From an uncultured Verrucomicrobia subdivision 3 bacterium (GTDB taxonomy: Bacteria > Verrucomicrobiota > Verrucomicrobiia > Limisphaerales > UBA11358), in contig CAILMI010000059.1 in NCBI GenBank assembly GCA_903835255.1, positions 1 through 38,496 of the forward strand: 38,496 nt of DNA. Reading direction: 5' to 3'. The translations under genes and the position numbers were made by a program. Below the pieces are notes generated by a model. It did not search any database and had not been told where the DNA came from. It worked only from the letters and a program-made list of their open reading frames with translations. Numbering within the stretch: the first letter of the stretch is position 1; every line of letters begins with the position of its first letter. This document shows, piece by piece, positions 8,228-15,900 of this stretch.

Positions 8228-9223
8228 CTAAGGTTGGATTGCCACCCGGTAAAAACGGTTGGAGCTGCCCAGCGCATCGGTCACGGTCACCGGCGCGGCG
8301 GTAGCGGGCGGCGGCACATTGGTCAGGACCGCCCAGACGCCGCCGGTGAGGCCGCTGTTGGTCTGAACGGAATTCGTCAGGCCCATTGTGGGAATGAAGG
8401 TGAATCGGAACACACCGCCACTGTTGGTCGGGGTGGAGAGGGCGGTGGGCAGCGGGTTGGTGACCGTCAGGGTGGCGAAAGCGCTGGTGACAGAGCCGCT
8501 GCTGTTGGTGACGATCACGGAATACTTGCCTGCTTGACTGGCTCGGACGTTGGTCAGCGACAGGGAAGTGTTGGTGGCGTTCAGGAGGGAAGTGTTGGTG
8601 TTGAAGAACCATCGATAGCTCAAGGGCGCCGTCCCGGCGGTCACGGTGAAGGTGGCGTTTCCGCCGGCGACGTTGGTGAAGCTCGCCGGTTGGTTGGTGA
8701 TGACGGGAGGGGAAGCGACCGCGGCAGTGATTCGAATTGTAATGTTGGTTGTCACTGAAAGCTGATTAGGATAGCTGAGAGTGACAGTGAACGAGTTTGT
8801 CCCGATCGTTGTCGGTGTCCCATAGATAGAGTCGTAAATGGGGTTAACATCTATAAATTTCATGATTAATCCCGCCGGCATGGCGAAATTTGTGGTTTGT
8901 CCGTTGATGGTTAGAAAAGCGCTTATCCCATTGGTCGTAAGGGTTGTGACAGCGCCAGGATCAGCGCCGCTGGATTTGATAGTTAAGTTATTGGTAAATG
9001 GGACGCCTACTGTTCCTGTGAAGATATTTGTAGATGTGAAATAATTGGTGGCTGCCGAATAGGCGTCGTATGCCCCCAGCGCGGCGCTGGATCCAATGGT
9101 CCAGCGCAGGATAATGGCGAAGCTGGAGGTGGCCGCGGGGGCGGTGACGATGTTGCGCAGCAGCGGCAGGAGTTGCAGTCCGGCGGCCAGCAGTAAGGGC
9201 AATGCCCGGGTGAATCGTTTCAT
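8228..9223 (-). CDS. Ig-domain protein, paralogue of the downstream gene
   Basis: A 331-residue protein whose first 60 residues closely match the downstream protein: LLLAAGLQLLPLLR, then IVTAPAATSSFA, then ILRW-IGSSAALGA, ending in D53-A-Y-S-A-A-T59. This is like the flavinylation motif but with Ala in place of the central Gly. A beta-rich putative-Ig domain follows, then one Ig-like repeat (about 172-257) and a short C-terminal beta segment ending NRFYRVAIQP. It sits 30 bases downstream of the DUF4266 gene and 8 bases before its larger paralogue, so all three are probably co-transcribed. A tandem duplication followed by gain or loss of Ig repeats would explain the pair. Confidence 0.78.
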   Translation of the reverse strand: MKRFTRALPLLLAAGLQLLPLLRNIVTAPAATSSFAIILRWTIGSSAALGAYDAYSAATNYFTSTNIFTGTVGVPFTNNLTIKSSGADPGAVTTLTTNGISAFLTINGQTTNFAMPAGLIMKFIDVNPIYDSIYGTPTTIGTNSFTVTLSYPNQLSVTTNITIRITAAVASPPVITNQPASFTNVAGGNATFTVTAGTAPLSYRWFFNTNTSLLNATNTSLSLTNVRASQAGKYSVIVTNSSGSVTSAFATLTVTNPLPTALSTPTNSGGVFRFTFIPTMGLTNSVQTNSGLTGGVWAVLTNVPPPATAAPVTVTDALGSSNRFYRVAIQP

Positions 9224-9253
9224 AATGGATGAGTCCGAGTTTAGATTTTCAGT

Positions 9254-9472
9254 TTAGTTGCAGCCGCAGCCGCCGCCGCCCACGCCGCGTCCGCCGCTGG
9301 CTTCTTCGCGCGAGTACCAGATGTGTTCGAATTGCGCGGTCGCAATCGGGTCGCGCCCCGATTGCATGGTGTAATCCGTCAGGGTGCCCCGTTCCCAGGG
9401 CTTGACGTTGGCGCAGCCGCTGGTGAGCAGTAGCGTGGTGAGGCCGGCAGCAAGCAGGAGTTTTGATTTCAT
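9254..9472 (-). CDS. DUF4266 small lipoprotein with Gly/Cys-rich tail
   Basis: This 72-residue protein has a lipobox LTSGC (C20) and the DUF4266 hallmarks VKPWERGTLTDYTMQ and HIWYSREEASGG, ending in RGVGGGGCGCN. The family is known by sequence but not by function, and is usually found beside DUF3570 barrels and ApbE, as here. Its ATG overlaps the TGA of the thioredoxin gene (ATGA at 9469-9472), so translation is likely coupled. The tail has two cysteines in CGC and many glycines, suggesting a metal, redox or modification site. The EASGG stretch loosely resembles a flavinylation site, but it lacks the SGAT core. Confidence 0.88.
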   Translation of the reverse strand: MKSKLLLAAGLTTLLLTSGCANVKPWERGTLTDYTMQSGRDPIATAQFEHIWYSREEASGGRGVGGGGCGCN

Positions 9473-9987
9473 GGGGTGTTTTTTAAAAGGGATTCAATCT
9501 GGTCGACATATTCTTTCCGGGTGGCGGCGCCGTGGAAGCCGTTGTGCAAAAACCGCACCTTGCCCTCGCGATCAATAATATAGGAAGTGGGCATCGTCTG
9601 CGGTTCCGCCGCCGCAACCAGCTGGTGCCCGGCATCGCGCACCACTGTGAAGCTGACGGGATTCTTTTTTAAAAACGTTTCCATCTTGGCCGGCTTCTCG
9701 TCCACGCTGACCGCGAGGATGACGAGCCCCTGGTCCTGATATTTTTTCTGGAGCTCGTCCATGACCGGAAAAGATTCGGCGCAGGGGCCGCACCAGGAGG
9801 CCCAGAAATCCAGGATCACCACCTTGCCCTTGAGCGAGGCGGGCAGGGCGCCCTCAAGTTTCATGCCGGAAAAGTCGGGCGCCAAATCGCCAACTTTGAG
9901 CGCGGCGGAGGCGGTGAACAGGGTGCCGGAGGCCAGGGCGGCCACCGCAATTTTTTTGAGCAGGGATTTAAGCAGGGATGTAGTCAT
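9469..9987 (-). CDS. TlpA/ResA-like periplasmic thioredoxin
   Basis: I chose the ATG at 9987 (172 aa) because MTTSLLKSLLKKIAVAALAS is a good signal peptide. The frame upstream to 10116 is Pro/Ser-rich and lies inside apbE. The redoxin opening VGDLAPDFSG precedes the active site FWASWCGPC (C66, C69). TMPTSYIID supplies the cis-proline loop. The role is a membrane-proximal or periplasmic disulfide reductase. It overlaps the end of apbE by 20 bases and its stop overlaps the DUF4266 start, so it is a fixed part of the cluster. It may keep the DUF4266 cysteines reduced, which is inference from position. Confidence 0.9.
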   Translation of the reverse strand: MTTSLLKSLLKKIAVAALASGTLFTASAALKVGDLAPDFSGMKLEGALPASLKGKVVILDFWASWCGPCAESFPVMDELQKKYQDQGLVILAVSVDEKPAKMETFLKKNPVSFTVVRDAGHQLVAAAEPQTMPTSYIIDREGKVRFLHNGFHGAATRKEYVDQIESLLKNTP

Positions 9988-10966
9988 GGAATCGTTTGGT
10001 GTAGAACTGCGTGGTGTGGCTGGTGATGACGCCGGCGGCGCCGGGGTGGGTCTCGATGAGTTGGAGCCCTTCTTTTTCGCCCAGAATAAAGACGGTGGTG
10101 GAAAACAGCCCGGCAATGGTGCAGCTGGGCGCGATCACAGACACGGCGCGGCAGCCGTTATCGGCCGGATAGCCGGTGCGCGGGTCGAGGATGTGGCTGT
10201 AGCGTCGGCCATTGAGTTCGAAGAAGCGCTGGGTGTCGCCGGAGGTGGCGACGGCATGATCGGTCACCGCCACCCCGGTCCAGCATTGGCCGGCGGCGTG
10301 CGGGTTTTCCAGGCCGATCCACCAAAAATTCCTTTCCGGTGCATGGCCGCGGACCCGGACGTCTTGGCCGAAATCCACCATCACATTGGGAATGCCCCGC
10401 TGGATAGCCAGATTCATCACGCAGTCCACGGCGTATTCCTTGCCGATGCCGCCCAGGTCGATGCTCATGCCGGCGCGCGGCAGGAAAACCCCGCCCGGGC
10501 GCCGCTCCACCTTGTTCCAGCCCACCAGTTCCAAGGCCGCGCGGATGGCGTCGTGGGAGGGGATTGTGTGGGGCTGCTGTTTCCAGTTCCACAGTTGAAT
10601 CAGCGGCAGGGAGGTGGGATCGAAGGCGCGCCGGGTGAAGAAGAACAATTCCTGGCAGAGCGCGAAAATCCGTTCCATGTCCGGATCGATTTCCACCCAG
10701 TGCTCGCCCGCCGCCGCATTGATGCGGCTGATCAGGCTGTCGGGGATGAAGCGCGAATAGCGCGCCTCGAACTGCCCCGTCCAGGCGAGCGCGGCGCGCT
10801 GGAAATCCTGGGCCGCCTCGGCGGAAACCCCGTGGCAGTGGACCCGGCAGAGCGTGCCCATGGCCCGGAACTCGAGCTTATGCAGGCCCTTTTCCACCGT
10901 CCTCTGCGCGGAATACGCGACGCGGTCGATGGCTTCCTGGGCCGATTTGGGGCTGCTCATCACCAT
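9968..10966 (-). CDS. apbE: FAD:protein FMN transferase (ApbE family)
   Basis: ApbE enzymes move FMN from FAD to a Thr/Ser of a target protein. Family motifs are present: RAMGTLCRVH near the N-terminus, RYSRFIPDSLISRIN, SIDLGGIGKEYAVD (substrate/FAD site), VDFGQDVRVRG, RRYSHILDPRTGYP and VSVIAPSCTIAGLFST. The protein is 332 aa, normal for the core enzyme, but I see no signal peptide or lipobox, unlike many periplasmic ApbEs. The start is ATG 10966, or ATG 10960, which forms TGATG with the stop of the DUF3570 gene; translation is coupled either way. Candidate targets lie in the same cluster, above all the DAVSGAT-bearing Ig protein. Confidence 0.93.
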   Translation of the reverse strand: MVMSSPKSAQEAIDRVAYSAQRTVEKGLHKLEFRAMGTLCRVHCHGVSAEAAQDFQRAALAWTGQFEARYSRFIPDSLISRINAAAGEHWVEIDPDMERIFALCQELFFFTRRAFDPTSLPLIQLWNWKQQPHTIPSHDAIRAALELVGWNKVERRPGGVFLPRAGMSIDLGGIGKEYAVDCVMNLAIQRGIPNVMVDFGQDVRVRGHAPERNFWWIGLENPHAAGQCWTGVAVTDHAVATSGDTQRFFELNGRRYSHILDPRTGYPADNGCRAVSVIAPSCTIAGLFSTTVFILGEKEGLQLIETHPGAAGVITSHTTQFYTKRFHDYIPA

Positions 10967-12150
10967 AAAATTGCGAGACCGACTGTGTACACGTTGGCTT
11001 TGGGATACATGCCGGCATTGGTCGTGCCGTCCAGTCCGTGCATTTCGTAGCGGTGATAGCCGGCAATGATGTGCAGATGGTCGTTAATCACCCCCGTGAC
11101 CTGCAGACCCGAGTCCAGAGTATAGAGTTCTGAGAGCCGGTAGTCGGAGGAATGCATGCCGGGCGGTCCATTTGGGTCGATGGTGAAAGGCCCTGAGAAA
11201 GTGACGGCGTAAAAATCTGCCGCGGACTGTTCATAGAAGCGGAACATCGGTTCGACGAGCAGATGTTTACCGAGCCACTGATGCCAGGTGAGCCCCAGCG
11301 TGTTGGCATAGACCCCGTAGGAGTCGTGATAAAACCGGTAGGAACCTTCTAGGCTCGCGTTGAGCGGGTCGAAGTAGTGCAGCATCGAGGTGTAGAGGAT
11401 TTCCTTGTTCCGATGGCTGGGGCGCCGTTCAGGGACGCCGATGCTGAAGGGGAAACCGTCCGGGGTGAATCCCGCCAGCCGGTAAGGATCACTTAAATAG
11501 CCGGAATCATTGCCGAAGGTGAAGGCGGCATTGAATGTGGTCTTGGCCGAGAGCAGTTGGGAGATGCCAATCAGGGCGGTGGTGGAATATTTGGGGTTCC
11601 AGGTTTTTCCGTTCGCTTCCCGGACGGAATCAATATTCTCCGCAATCCCATATTGGAGGGTGGTGTTTTTATCGTTGAATTCCACCGCATCATTGAGCGA
11701 CATGCCATACGAGGTGTAATCGCTTTCCGCACTGTAGGAAAAACCGGGCGTGAGAGTGTGGTTCCCCAGCTTGGCATCGGCCTGGAGGCTGATCGCCCGT
11801 CGGATATCCTCGAGTTGGGTCATGTAGACTTTTCCCGAGGAGGAAACGGTTCCGGTCGGGGTGGAGCCGGAGATGCCGTCGTAGGTGTAATCCCCCTTGA
11901 TATCCAAATAATCCGTCAGTTTCTGTTCAAAATAGACCGAATGCGTCTCGATGGTCATCCGGTCGCCATCTTCCTTGTAATATTCAAAACCGTATTCCAC
12001 CTGGTTTTCGGCGTGGACCCGGCCGCCCCCGAACAATTGGGTCAGAAAAGCCAGGCCCAGCTGCCAGCGCAGCCTGCAAGTGGATTTTTTTTGGTCGGAG
12101 GATTTGGTTTTAGTCTTCACAGTATGAAAATGGGACAGTTTAATTCGCAT
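10960..12150 (-). CDS. DUF3570 outer-membrane beta-barrel protein
   Basis: A 396-residue protein with an N-terminal export region (LRWQLGLAFLTQLFGGGRVHA) followed by alternating amphipathic strands rich in Tyr/Phe/Trp, such as VEYGFEYYKEDGDR, GSYRFYHDSYGVYANTLGLTW and HIIAGYHRYEMHG. It ends in the aromatic residue of GLAILW, as outer-membrane barrels do. The pattern matches the DUF3570 family, which typically occurs with DUF4266 and ApbE. It is the first gene of the cluster and is divergent from the E2 gene across a 206-base gap that must hold both promoters. A transport or electron-conduit role is possible, but no function is established. Confidence 0.85.
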   Translation of the reverse strand: MRIKLSHFHTVKTKTKSSDQKKSTCRLRWQLGLAFLTQLFGGGRVHAENQVEYGFEYYKEDGDRMTIETHSVYFEQKLTDYLDIKGDYTYDGISGSTPTGTVSSSGKVYMTQLEDIRRAISLQADAKLGNHTLTPGFSYSAESDYTSYGMSLNDAVEFNDKNTTLQYGIAENIDSVREANGKTWNPKYSTTALIGISQLLSAKTTFNAAFTFGNDSGYLSDPYRLAGFTPDGFPFSIGVPERRPSHRNKEILYTSMLHYFDPLNASLEGSYRFYHDSYGVYANTLGLTWHQWLGKHLLVEPMFRFYEQSAADFYAVTFSGPFTIDPNGPPGMHSSDYRLSELYTLDSGLQVTGVINDHLHIIAGYHRYEMHGLDGTTNAGMYPKANVYTVGLAILW

Positions 12151-12356
12151 TGGCGATCAGTTCGTTTTTTGCACCCTACCAGAAATTCAGCATAGGTGGC
12201 TATTTGATTTTATGAGATCGGCCACTTTTTATTGATTCGTTTTCAGTAGCAATCGGCCTGCCAAGTTGTCGGAGACGGGAGGTGTTTGTGGATTTTGTTT
12301 GAAATTATTTCTGGAAAGCGGCGCCGGTTTCCGCCAAGCTAGGCGCTTGTTAATTT

Positions 12357-13643
12357 ATGGATGTTAAACTTCCCAAACTGGGTGAGGGCGCGGATTCAGG
12401 CATCGTGATCAATGTCTTCGTTAAAGAAGGTGACACGGTTGCAAAGGATCAGGCCATTCTTGAGCTGGAAAACGAAAAGGCCGTCGCCTCCATTCCCTCC
12501 ACCGGGGCGGGCGTGGTGACCGCGGTTCATGTAAAAGCCGGCGACCGCGTCAGCATCGGCCAGCGCCTGGTCACCTTGAGCGGCGGGGCCGAGGCCTCTC
12601 CCGCGCCGGCGTCCCCGGCCGCCGCCAAGCCCGCCGCAAAAAAAGCGGTTGCCAAGCCGGCGCCCGAGCCGGAGGAAGTCGCCGAGGAATCGGAAGAACT
12701 GGAGGAGGAAATTTCTGACGCGGCCGTCGCCGCGTCCCCATCCGTCCGCAAGCTGGCGCGCGAGTTGGGCATCAACCTGGGCAAAATCCGAGGCAGCGAG
12801 GCTGGCGGACGTATCGTTCTCGGCGATGTCCGCGCCTATATCCAGCGCCTGATGAAGGCCGCCGCCCGGCCCGCCCCGGTGGCCGCCGCCGCTGCGGCGC
12901 CGGCGAAACCGGTTGCGCCTTCGATTGATTTTTCCCAATGGGGGCCGGTTACCAAATCGCCCGTCACTCCGCTGCGCAAGGTCATCGCCCGGCGCATGTC
13001 CGAAAGCTGGAATGCCGTCGCCCGCGTCACGCAGTTCGACGACATTGATTTCACTCGGTTGGGCGAGTTGCGCAAGCAGTTTGCCCCTGCCTATGAGGCC
13101 AAGGGCGTCAAGCTCACCCTCACGCCGTTCGTGCTGAAGGCGGTGGCGGAGACTCTTAAAAAGCATCCGATTTTTAATTCCAGCCTGGACGAGGCGGCAA
13201 ATGAGATCGTGCTCAAAAGCTACATCCACCTCGGCATCGCGGTGGATACCGATCAAGGCCTGATGGTTCCTGTGATTCGCAACGTGGACCAGAAGTCCCT
13301 GCTCGAACTTGCCAAGGAATTGGAATCGCTCGCAGCCCGCGCGCGCGATCGGAAAATCACCGCCGATGAAATGAAGGGCGGGACCTTCACGATTTCCAAC
13401 CAGGGGGCGATCGGCGGCGGACATTTCACGCCGATTGTCAACCTGCCGGAAGTGGCCATCCTCGGGCTCGGGCGCGGCGCACTCAAGCCGGTGGTGCGCG
13501 AGGGCAAGGTGGAGGTTCGCCTGATGACGCCGATGGCCTTGAGCTACGATCACCGGGTGATCGATGGTGGCAGCGCGGCGCGGTTCACGGTGGACCTGCT
13601 CGCGGCGTTTCACGATTTCAAGGAAGCAACGGTTAAACTTTAA
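12357..13643 (+). CDS. 2-oxoacid dehydrogenase E2 (dihydrolipoamide acyltransferase)
   Basis: The acyltransferase core of a pyruvate-dehydrogenase-type complex, 428 aa. The lipoyl domain (about 1-77) carries the lipoyl-lysine candidate K41 in LELENEKAVASIPS, where the usual DKA is EKA. An Ala/Pro/Lys linker leads to the E1/E3-binding domain (about 125-162, VRKLARELGINLGKI then GSEAGGRIVLGDVRAYI). A second linker and the catalytic domain follow, with SYDHRVIDGG near the C-terminus (H399, D403). The E3 gene begins 15 bases downstream. No E1 gene is in the window: the upstream neighbour is divergent. PDH is more likely than OGDH because of the linker style, but substrate specificity cannot be fixed here. 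Confidence 0.92.
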   Translation: MDVKLPKLGEGADSGIVINVFVKEGDTVAKDQAILELENEKAVASIPSTGAGVVTAVHVKAGDRVSIGQRLVTLSGGAEASPAPASPAAAKPAAKKAVAKPAPEPEEVAEESEELEEEISDAAVAASPSVRKLARELGINLGKIRGSEAGGRIVLGDVRAYIQRLMKAAARPAPVAAAAAAPAKPVAPSIDFSQWGPVTKSPVTPLRKVIARRMSESWNAVARVTQFDDIDFTRLGELRKQFAPAYEAKGVKLTLTPFVLKAVAETLKKHPIFNSSLDEAANEIVLKSYIHLGIAVDTDQGLMVPVIRNVDQKSLLELAKELESLAARARDRKITADEMKGGTFTISNQGAIGGGHFTPIVNLPEVAILGLGRGALKPVVREGKVEVRLMTPMALSYDHRVIDGGSAARFTVDLLAAFHDFKEATVKL

Positions 13644-13658
13644 GCGCAAAGAAATTTC

Positions 13659-15077
13659 ATGGACTCGATTAAAACAGACGTGGTGGTCGTGGGCGCGGGC
13701 CCTGGCGGATATGCGGCGGCGTTTTACGCAGCCGATTTAGGCAAGAAGGTCGTCCTGATTGAAAGGGAGAAGCGGTTGGGCGGCGTGTGCCTCAATCGCG
13801 GCTGCATTCCCTCCAAGGCGCTCCTCTACGCCACCCATCAGATCCTCAACGCGCGCGAATCCGCCCATCGCGGCATCGTGTTTGCCGAACCCTCGGTGGA
13901 CCTCTCCAAGCTGCGTGACTGGAAGGAATCCATCGTTCAAAAACTCGGCGGCGGCGTGGCTTCCCTGGCGAAGATGCATCATGTGCAGGTCATTTCCGGG
14001 CGGGGCTATTTTGAAGGCTCCAATAAATTGCGGGTCGAGACTGAGTCAGGTCAGCAGTTCGTTGAATTCGAGCAGGCCATTTTGGCCGTCGGATCCGCCC
14101 CGGCCATGCCCAAGGCGTTTGACCTGGGCAATCCCCGCGTGATGACTTCCACCGAGGCGCTGGAGTTGGAAGATATCCCCGAAAATCTGCTCGTCGTGGG
14201 CGGCGGTTACATCGGCATGGAGATGGGCACGGTCTATGCCGCGCTCGGCAGCAAAATCACCTTGGTGGAGGCGATGGATAACATCCTGGCCGGCGCCGAT
14301 CCCGATCTGGCCCGCCCCGTCCTGACCCACGCCAAGAAAATGTTCAAGGAGATCCGGCTCAAGGCCCGCGTCACCAAAATGTCCACCGTCGGCAAGCAGA
14401 TCAAAGTGGATTCGGAATACAACGGCGAAAAACTCTCCGAACTTTATGACCGCGTCCTGGTCTCCGTCGGCCGCATCCCCAACAGCGCCGATCTCGGCCT
14501 GCAGAACACCCGGGTGACGCTCGATGAAAAAGGGTTTGTCAAAGTCAATTCCAAGCAGCAGACCAGCGACCCGAGCATTTACGCCATCGGCGACATCGCG
14601 GGCGGCATCCTGCTGGCGCACAAGGCGCACAAGGAGGCCCGCATCGCCGTGGAAGTCCTGACCGGTGCGGACAGCCTCTTTGAAAGCGTGATTCCTGCCG
14701 TCGTCTTCACCGACCCCGAAATCGCCTGGTGCGGCCTGACCGAAGCCGAGGCCCGGGAGAAGGGGATTAAATTCGATATCGCCAAATTCCCATGGTCCGC
14801 ATCGGGACGGGCGCTGTCCTTCGACCGCACGGACGGGCTGACCAAGATTCTGGTCTGCCCCGAAACAGACCGCGTTCTGGGCGTGGGCATCACCGGCGCC
14901 GGCGCCGGCGAACTGATCGCCGAGGCCGTCCTCGCTATCGAGATGGGCGCCACCGTTGAGGACATCGCACTCACCATCCATCCGCACCCGACCCTGTCCG
15001 AGACTCTCATGGAATGCGCTGAATCCTACTTCGGCCACGCGACCCACATTATTTCCAAGAAGAAATCGACGGAATAA
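13659..15077 (+). CDS. lpdA: Dihydrolipoamide dehydrogenase (E3)
   Basis: E3 reoxidises dihydrolipoyl groups with NAD+. The 472-residue flavoprotein has the FAD fingerprint VVVVGAGPGGYAAA at residues 7-20, the redox disulfide GGVCLNRGCIPSK (C44, C49), the NAD site VVGGGYIGMEMG, the second FAD motif IYAIGDIAGG, and the C-terminal catalytic pair in HPHPTLSE (H443, E448). It follows the E2 gene by 15 bases and is followed by a strong terminator at 15102-15130, so the two form a short operon. All catalytic residues are present. Confidence 0.96.
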   Translation: MDSIKTDVVVVGAGPGGYAAAFYAADLGKKVVLIEREKRLGGVCLNRGCIPSKALLYATHQILNARESAHRGIVFAEPSVDLSKLRDWKESIVQKLGGGVASLAKMHHVQVISGRGYFEGSNKLRVETESGQQFVEFEQAILAVGSAPAMPKAFDLGNPRVMTSTEALELEDIPENLLVVGGGYIGMEMGTVYAALGSKITLVEAMDNILAGADPDLARPVLTHAKKMFKEIRLKARVTKMSTVGKQIKVDSEYNGEKLSELYDRVLVSVGRIPNSADLGLQNTRVTLDEKGFVKVNSKQQTSDPSIYAIGDIAGGILLAHKAHKEARIAVEVLTGADSLFESVIPAVVFTDPEIAWCGLTEAEAREKGIKFDIAKFPWSASGRALSFDRTDGLTKILVCPETDRVLGVGITGAGAGELIAEAVLAIEMGATVEDIALTIHPHPTLSETLMECAESYFGHATHIISKKKSTE

Positions 15078-15101
15078 GAATTCCCCGATTGGGGCGACCC
15101 T

Positions 15102-15130
15102 AAAACCGGCCAATTGTGGCCGGTTTTTTT
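15102..15130 (+). terminator. Intrinsic terminator of the E2-E3 operon
   Basis: An 11-bp perfect stem, AAAACCGGCCA (15102-15112) with TGGCCGGTTTT (15117-15127), closes an ATTG loop and runs into seven Ts. It lies 25 bases after the E3 stop. Confidence 0.9.
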
Positions 15131-15195
15131 CTGCCCTCCTGTGGCAGCGCTCTCCTGAATGAATTGGATCCCGCAGATGGGAGTGATCGCTCTTC

Positions 15196-15367
15196 AGCCC
15201 GAACTCCGAAACAGGAGTTCGCGCCCGCGTGGGAGTGGCATCAGCGCTGCGATGCCCCCGCGCGGCAGGGCGAACGAATGGGAATAAGACACTCGTCATG
15301 CAACTCGTTTTCCGGCGCCTGACGCTGTGCTCGGCGACGGGGACGCCGCAGCGCGGCGGTCCCTACC
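15196..15367. repeat. Family-A repeat, copy 4
   Basis: The left end AGCCCGAACTCCGAAACAGG matches the family terminus. The interior has TCAGCGCTGCGATGCCCCCG, GCGGCAGGGCGAACGAATGG and the CTGACGCTGTGCTCGGCGAC palindrome, and it closes at CCCTACC. A truncated family-B piece follows at once, the same A-then-B order as at 19290-19632 and 35634-35946. Confidence 0.78.
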
Positions 15368-15376
15368 AGTCAAAAA

Positions 15377-15434
15377 CCGGCGCGCATGATCAACGCGCCC
15401 TATCTGTCCCACAGTTGCCAAGAACTACTCTAGG
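15377..15434. repeat. Family-B repeat, 3' portion only
   Basis: CGGCGCGCATGATCAACGCG then CCCTATCTGTCCCACAGTTG then CCAAGAACTACTCT matches the right-hand half of the full copy at 19486-19632. The left half, with the TTCAACTGAA palindrome, is missing. Confidence 0.7.
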
Positions 15435-15463
15435 CATTGGGGATTTCATGAAAACTGCGTTTG

Positions 15464-15749
15464 TTAAGCCCGAATTCTGGAGCAGGCCATGCTCTCGTAG
15501 CCCAAGCCTCCCCTCCCCGCCCTCTCCTCCATTTCATGGAAGAGAGGGAGTGCGGGCAGCGACGCCTTGCCGTTGCATTCCCCTCTTTATTTCAGAATGG
15601 AAATTTAAATTAAAACGTTCACCCGCCGAGTGAGGCGGGCCAAGCTCTCGCGCAGATTCTCCCCCTCGCGCCGCGAAGCAAGAGGGTCGGGGGGACCTTT
15701 TTTGGTCCCTGCTAGGATTGCCGAATCTCCGTTTCAGAATTCGGGTTAA
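15464..15749. repeat. Element with family-A ends but unrelated interior
   Basis: It is framed by TTAAGCCCGAATTC (15464-15477) and GAATTCGGGTTAA (15737-15749), with TTAA at both outer edges. Inside the 286 bases are CCCGCC-gagtga-GGCGGG and GGGACC-tttttt-GGTCCC hairpins and no family-A core. The rest of the gap (15750-15900) shows a short palindrome TGGCGC/GCGCCA at 15791-15809 and no gene. Confidence 0.6.
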
Positions 15750-15900
15750 GTAGACAAGCCGGGGCATTTTATATGGCGGGAGGGCTGGGATGGCGCTAGT
15801 CTTGCGCCAGACTCATTAGAGCGGAATTCGTCAAATTAATCCTAAAAAATCTGATGGGTCCTATGTCCAGCCAAGTAGGCGCGGCATTGAAAGCAATCCG

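Noticed and set aside
8220-8612. 131-codon N-terminal extension of the larger Ig gene
   Set aside because: It overlaps the upstream paralogue in another frame and is His/Gln/Arg-rich nonsense; ATG 8219 starts the conserved N-terminal module.
9761-11050. 429-codon plus-strand frame
   Set aside because: It is the antisense of apbE and the thioredoxin gene; both of those have clear motifs and this has none.
12396-13649. 417-codon minus-strand frame
   Set aside because: Antisense shadow of the E2 gene in GC-rich DNA.
14046-15299. 417-codon minus-strand frame
   Set aside because: Antisense of the E3 gene, running into the terminator and a repeat.
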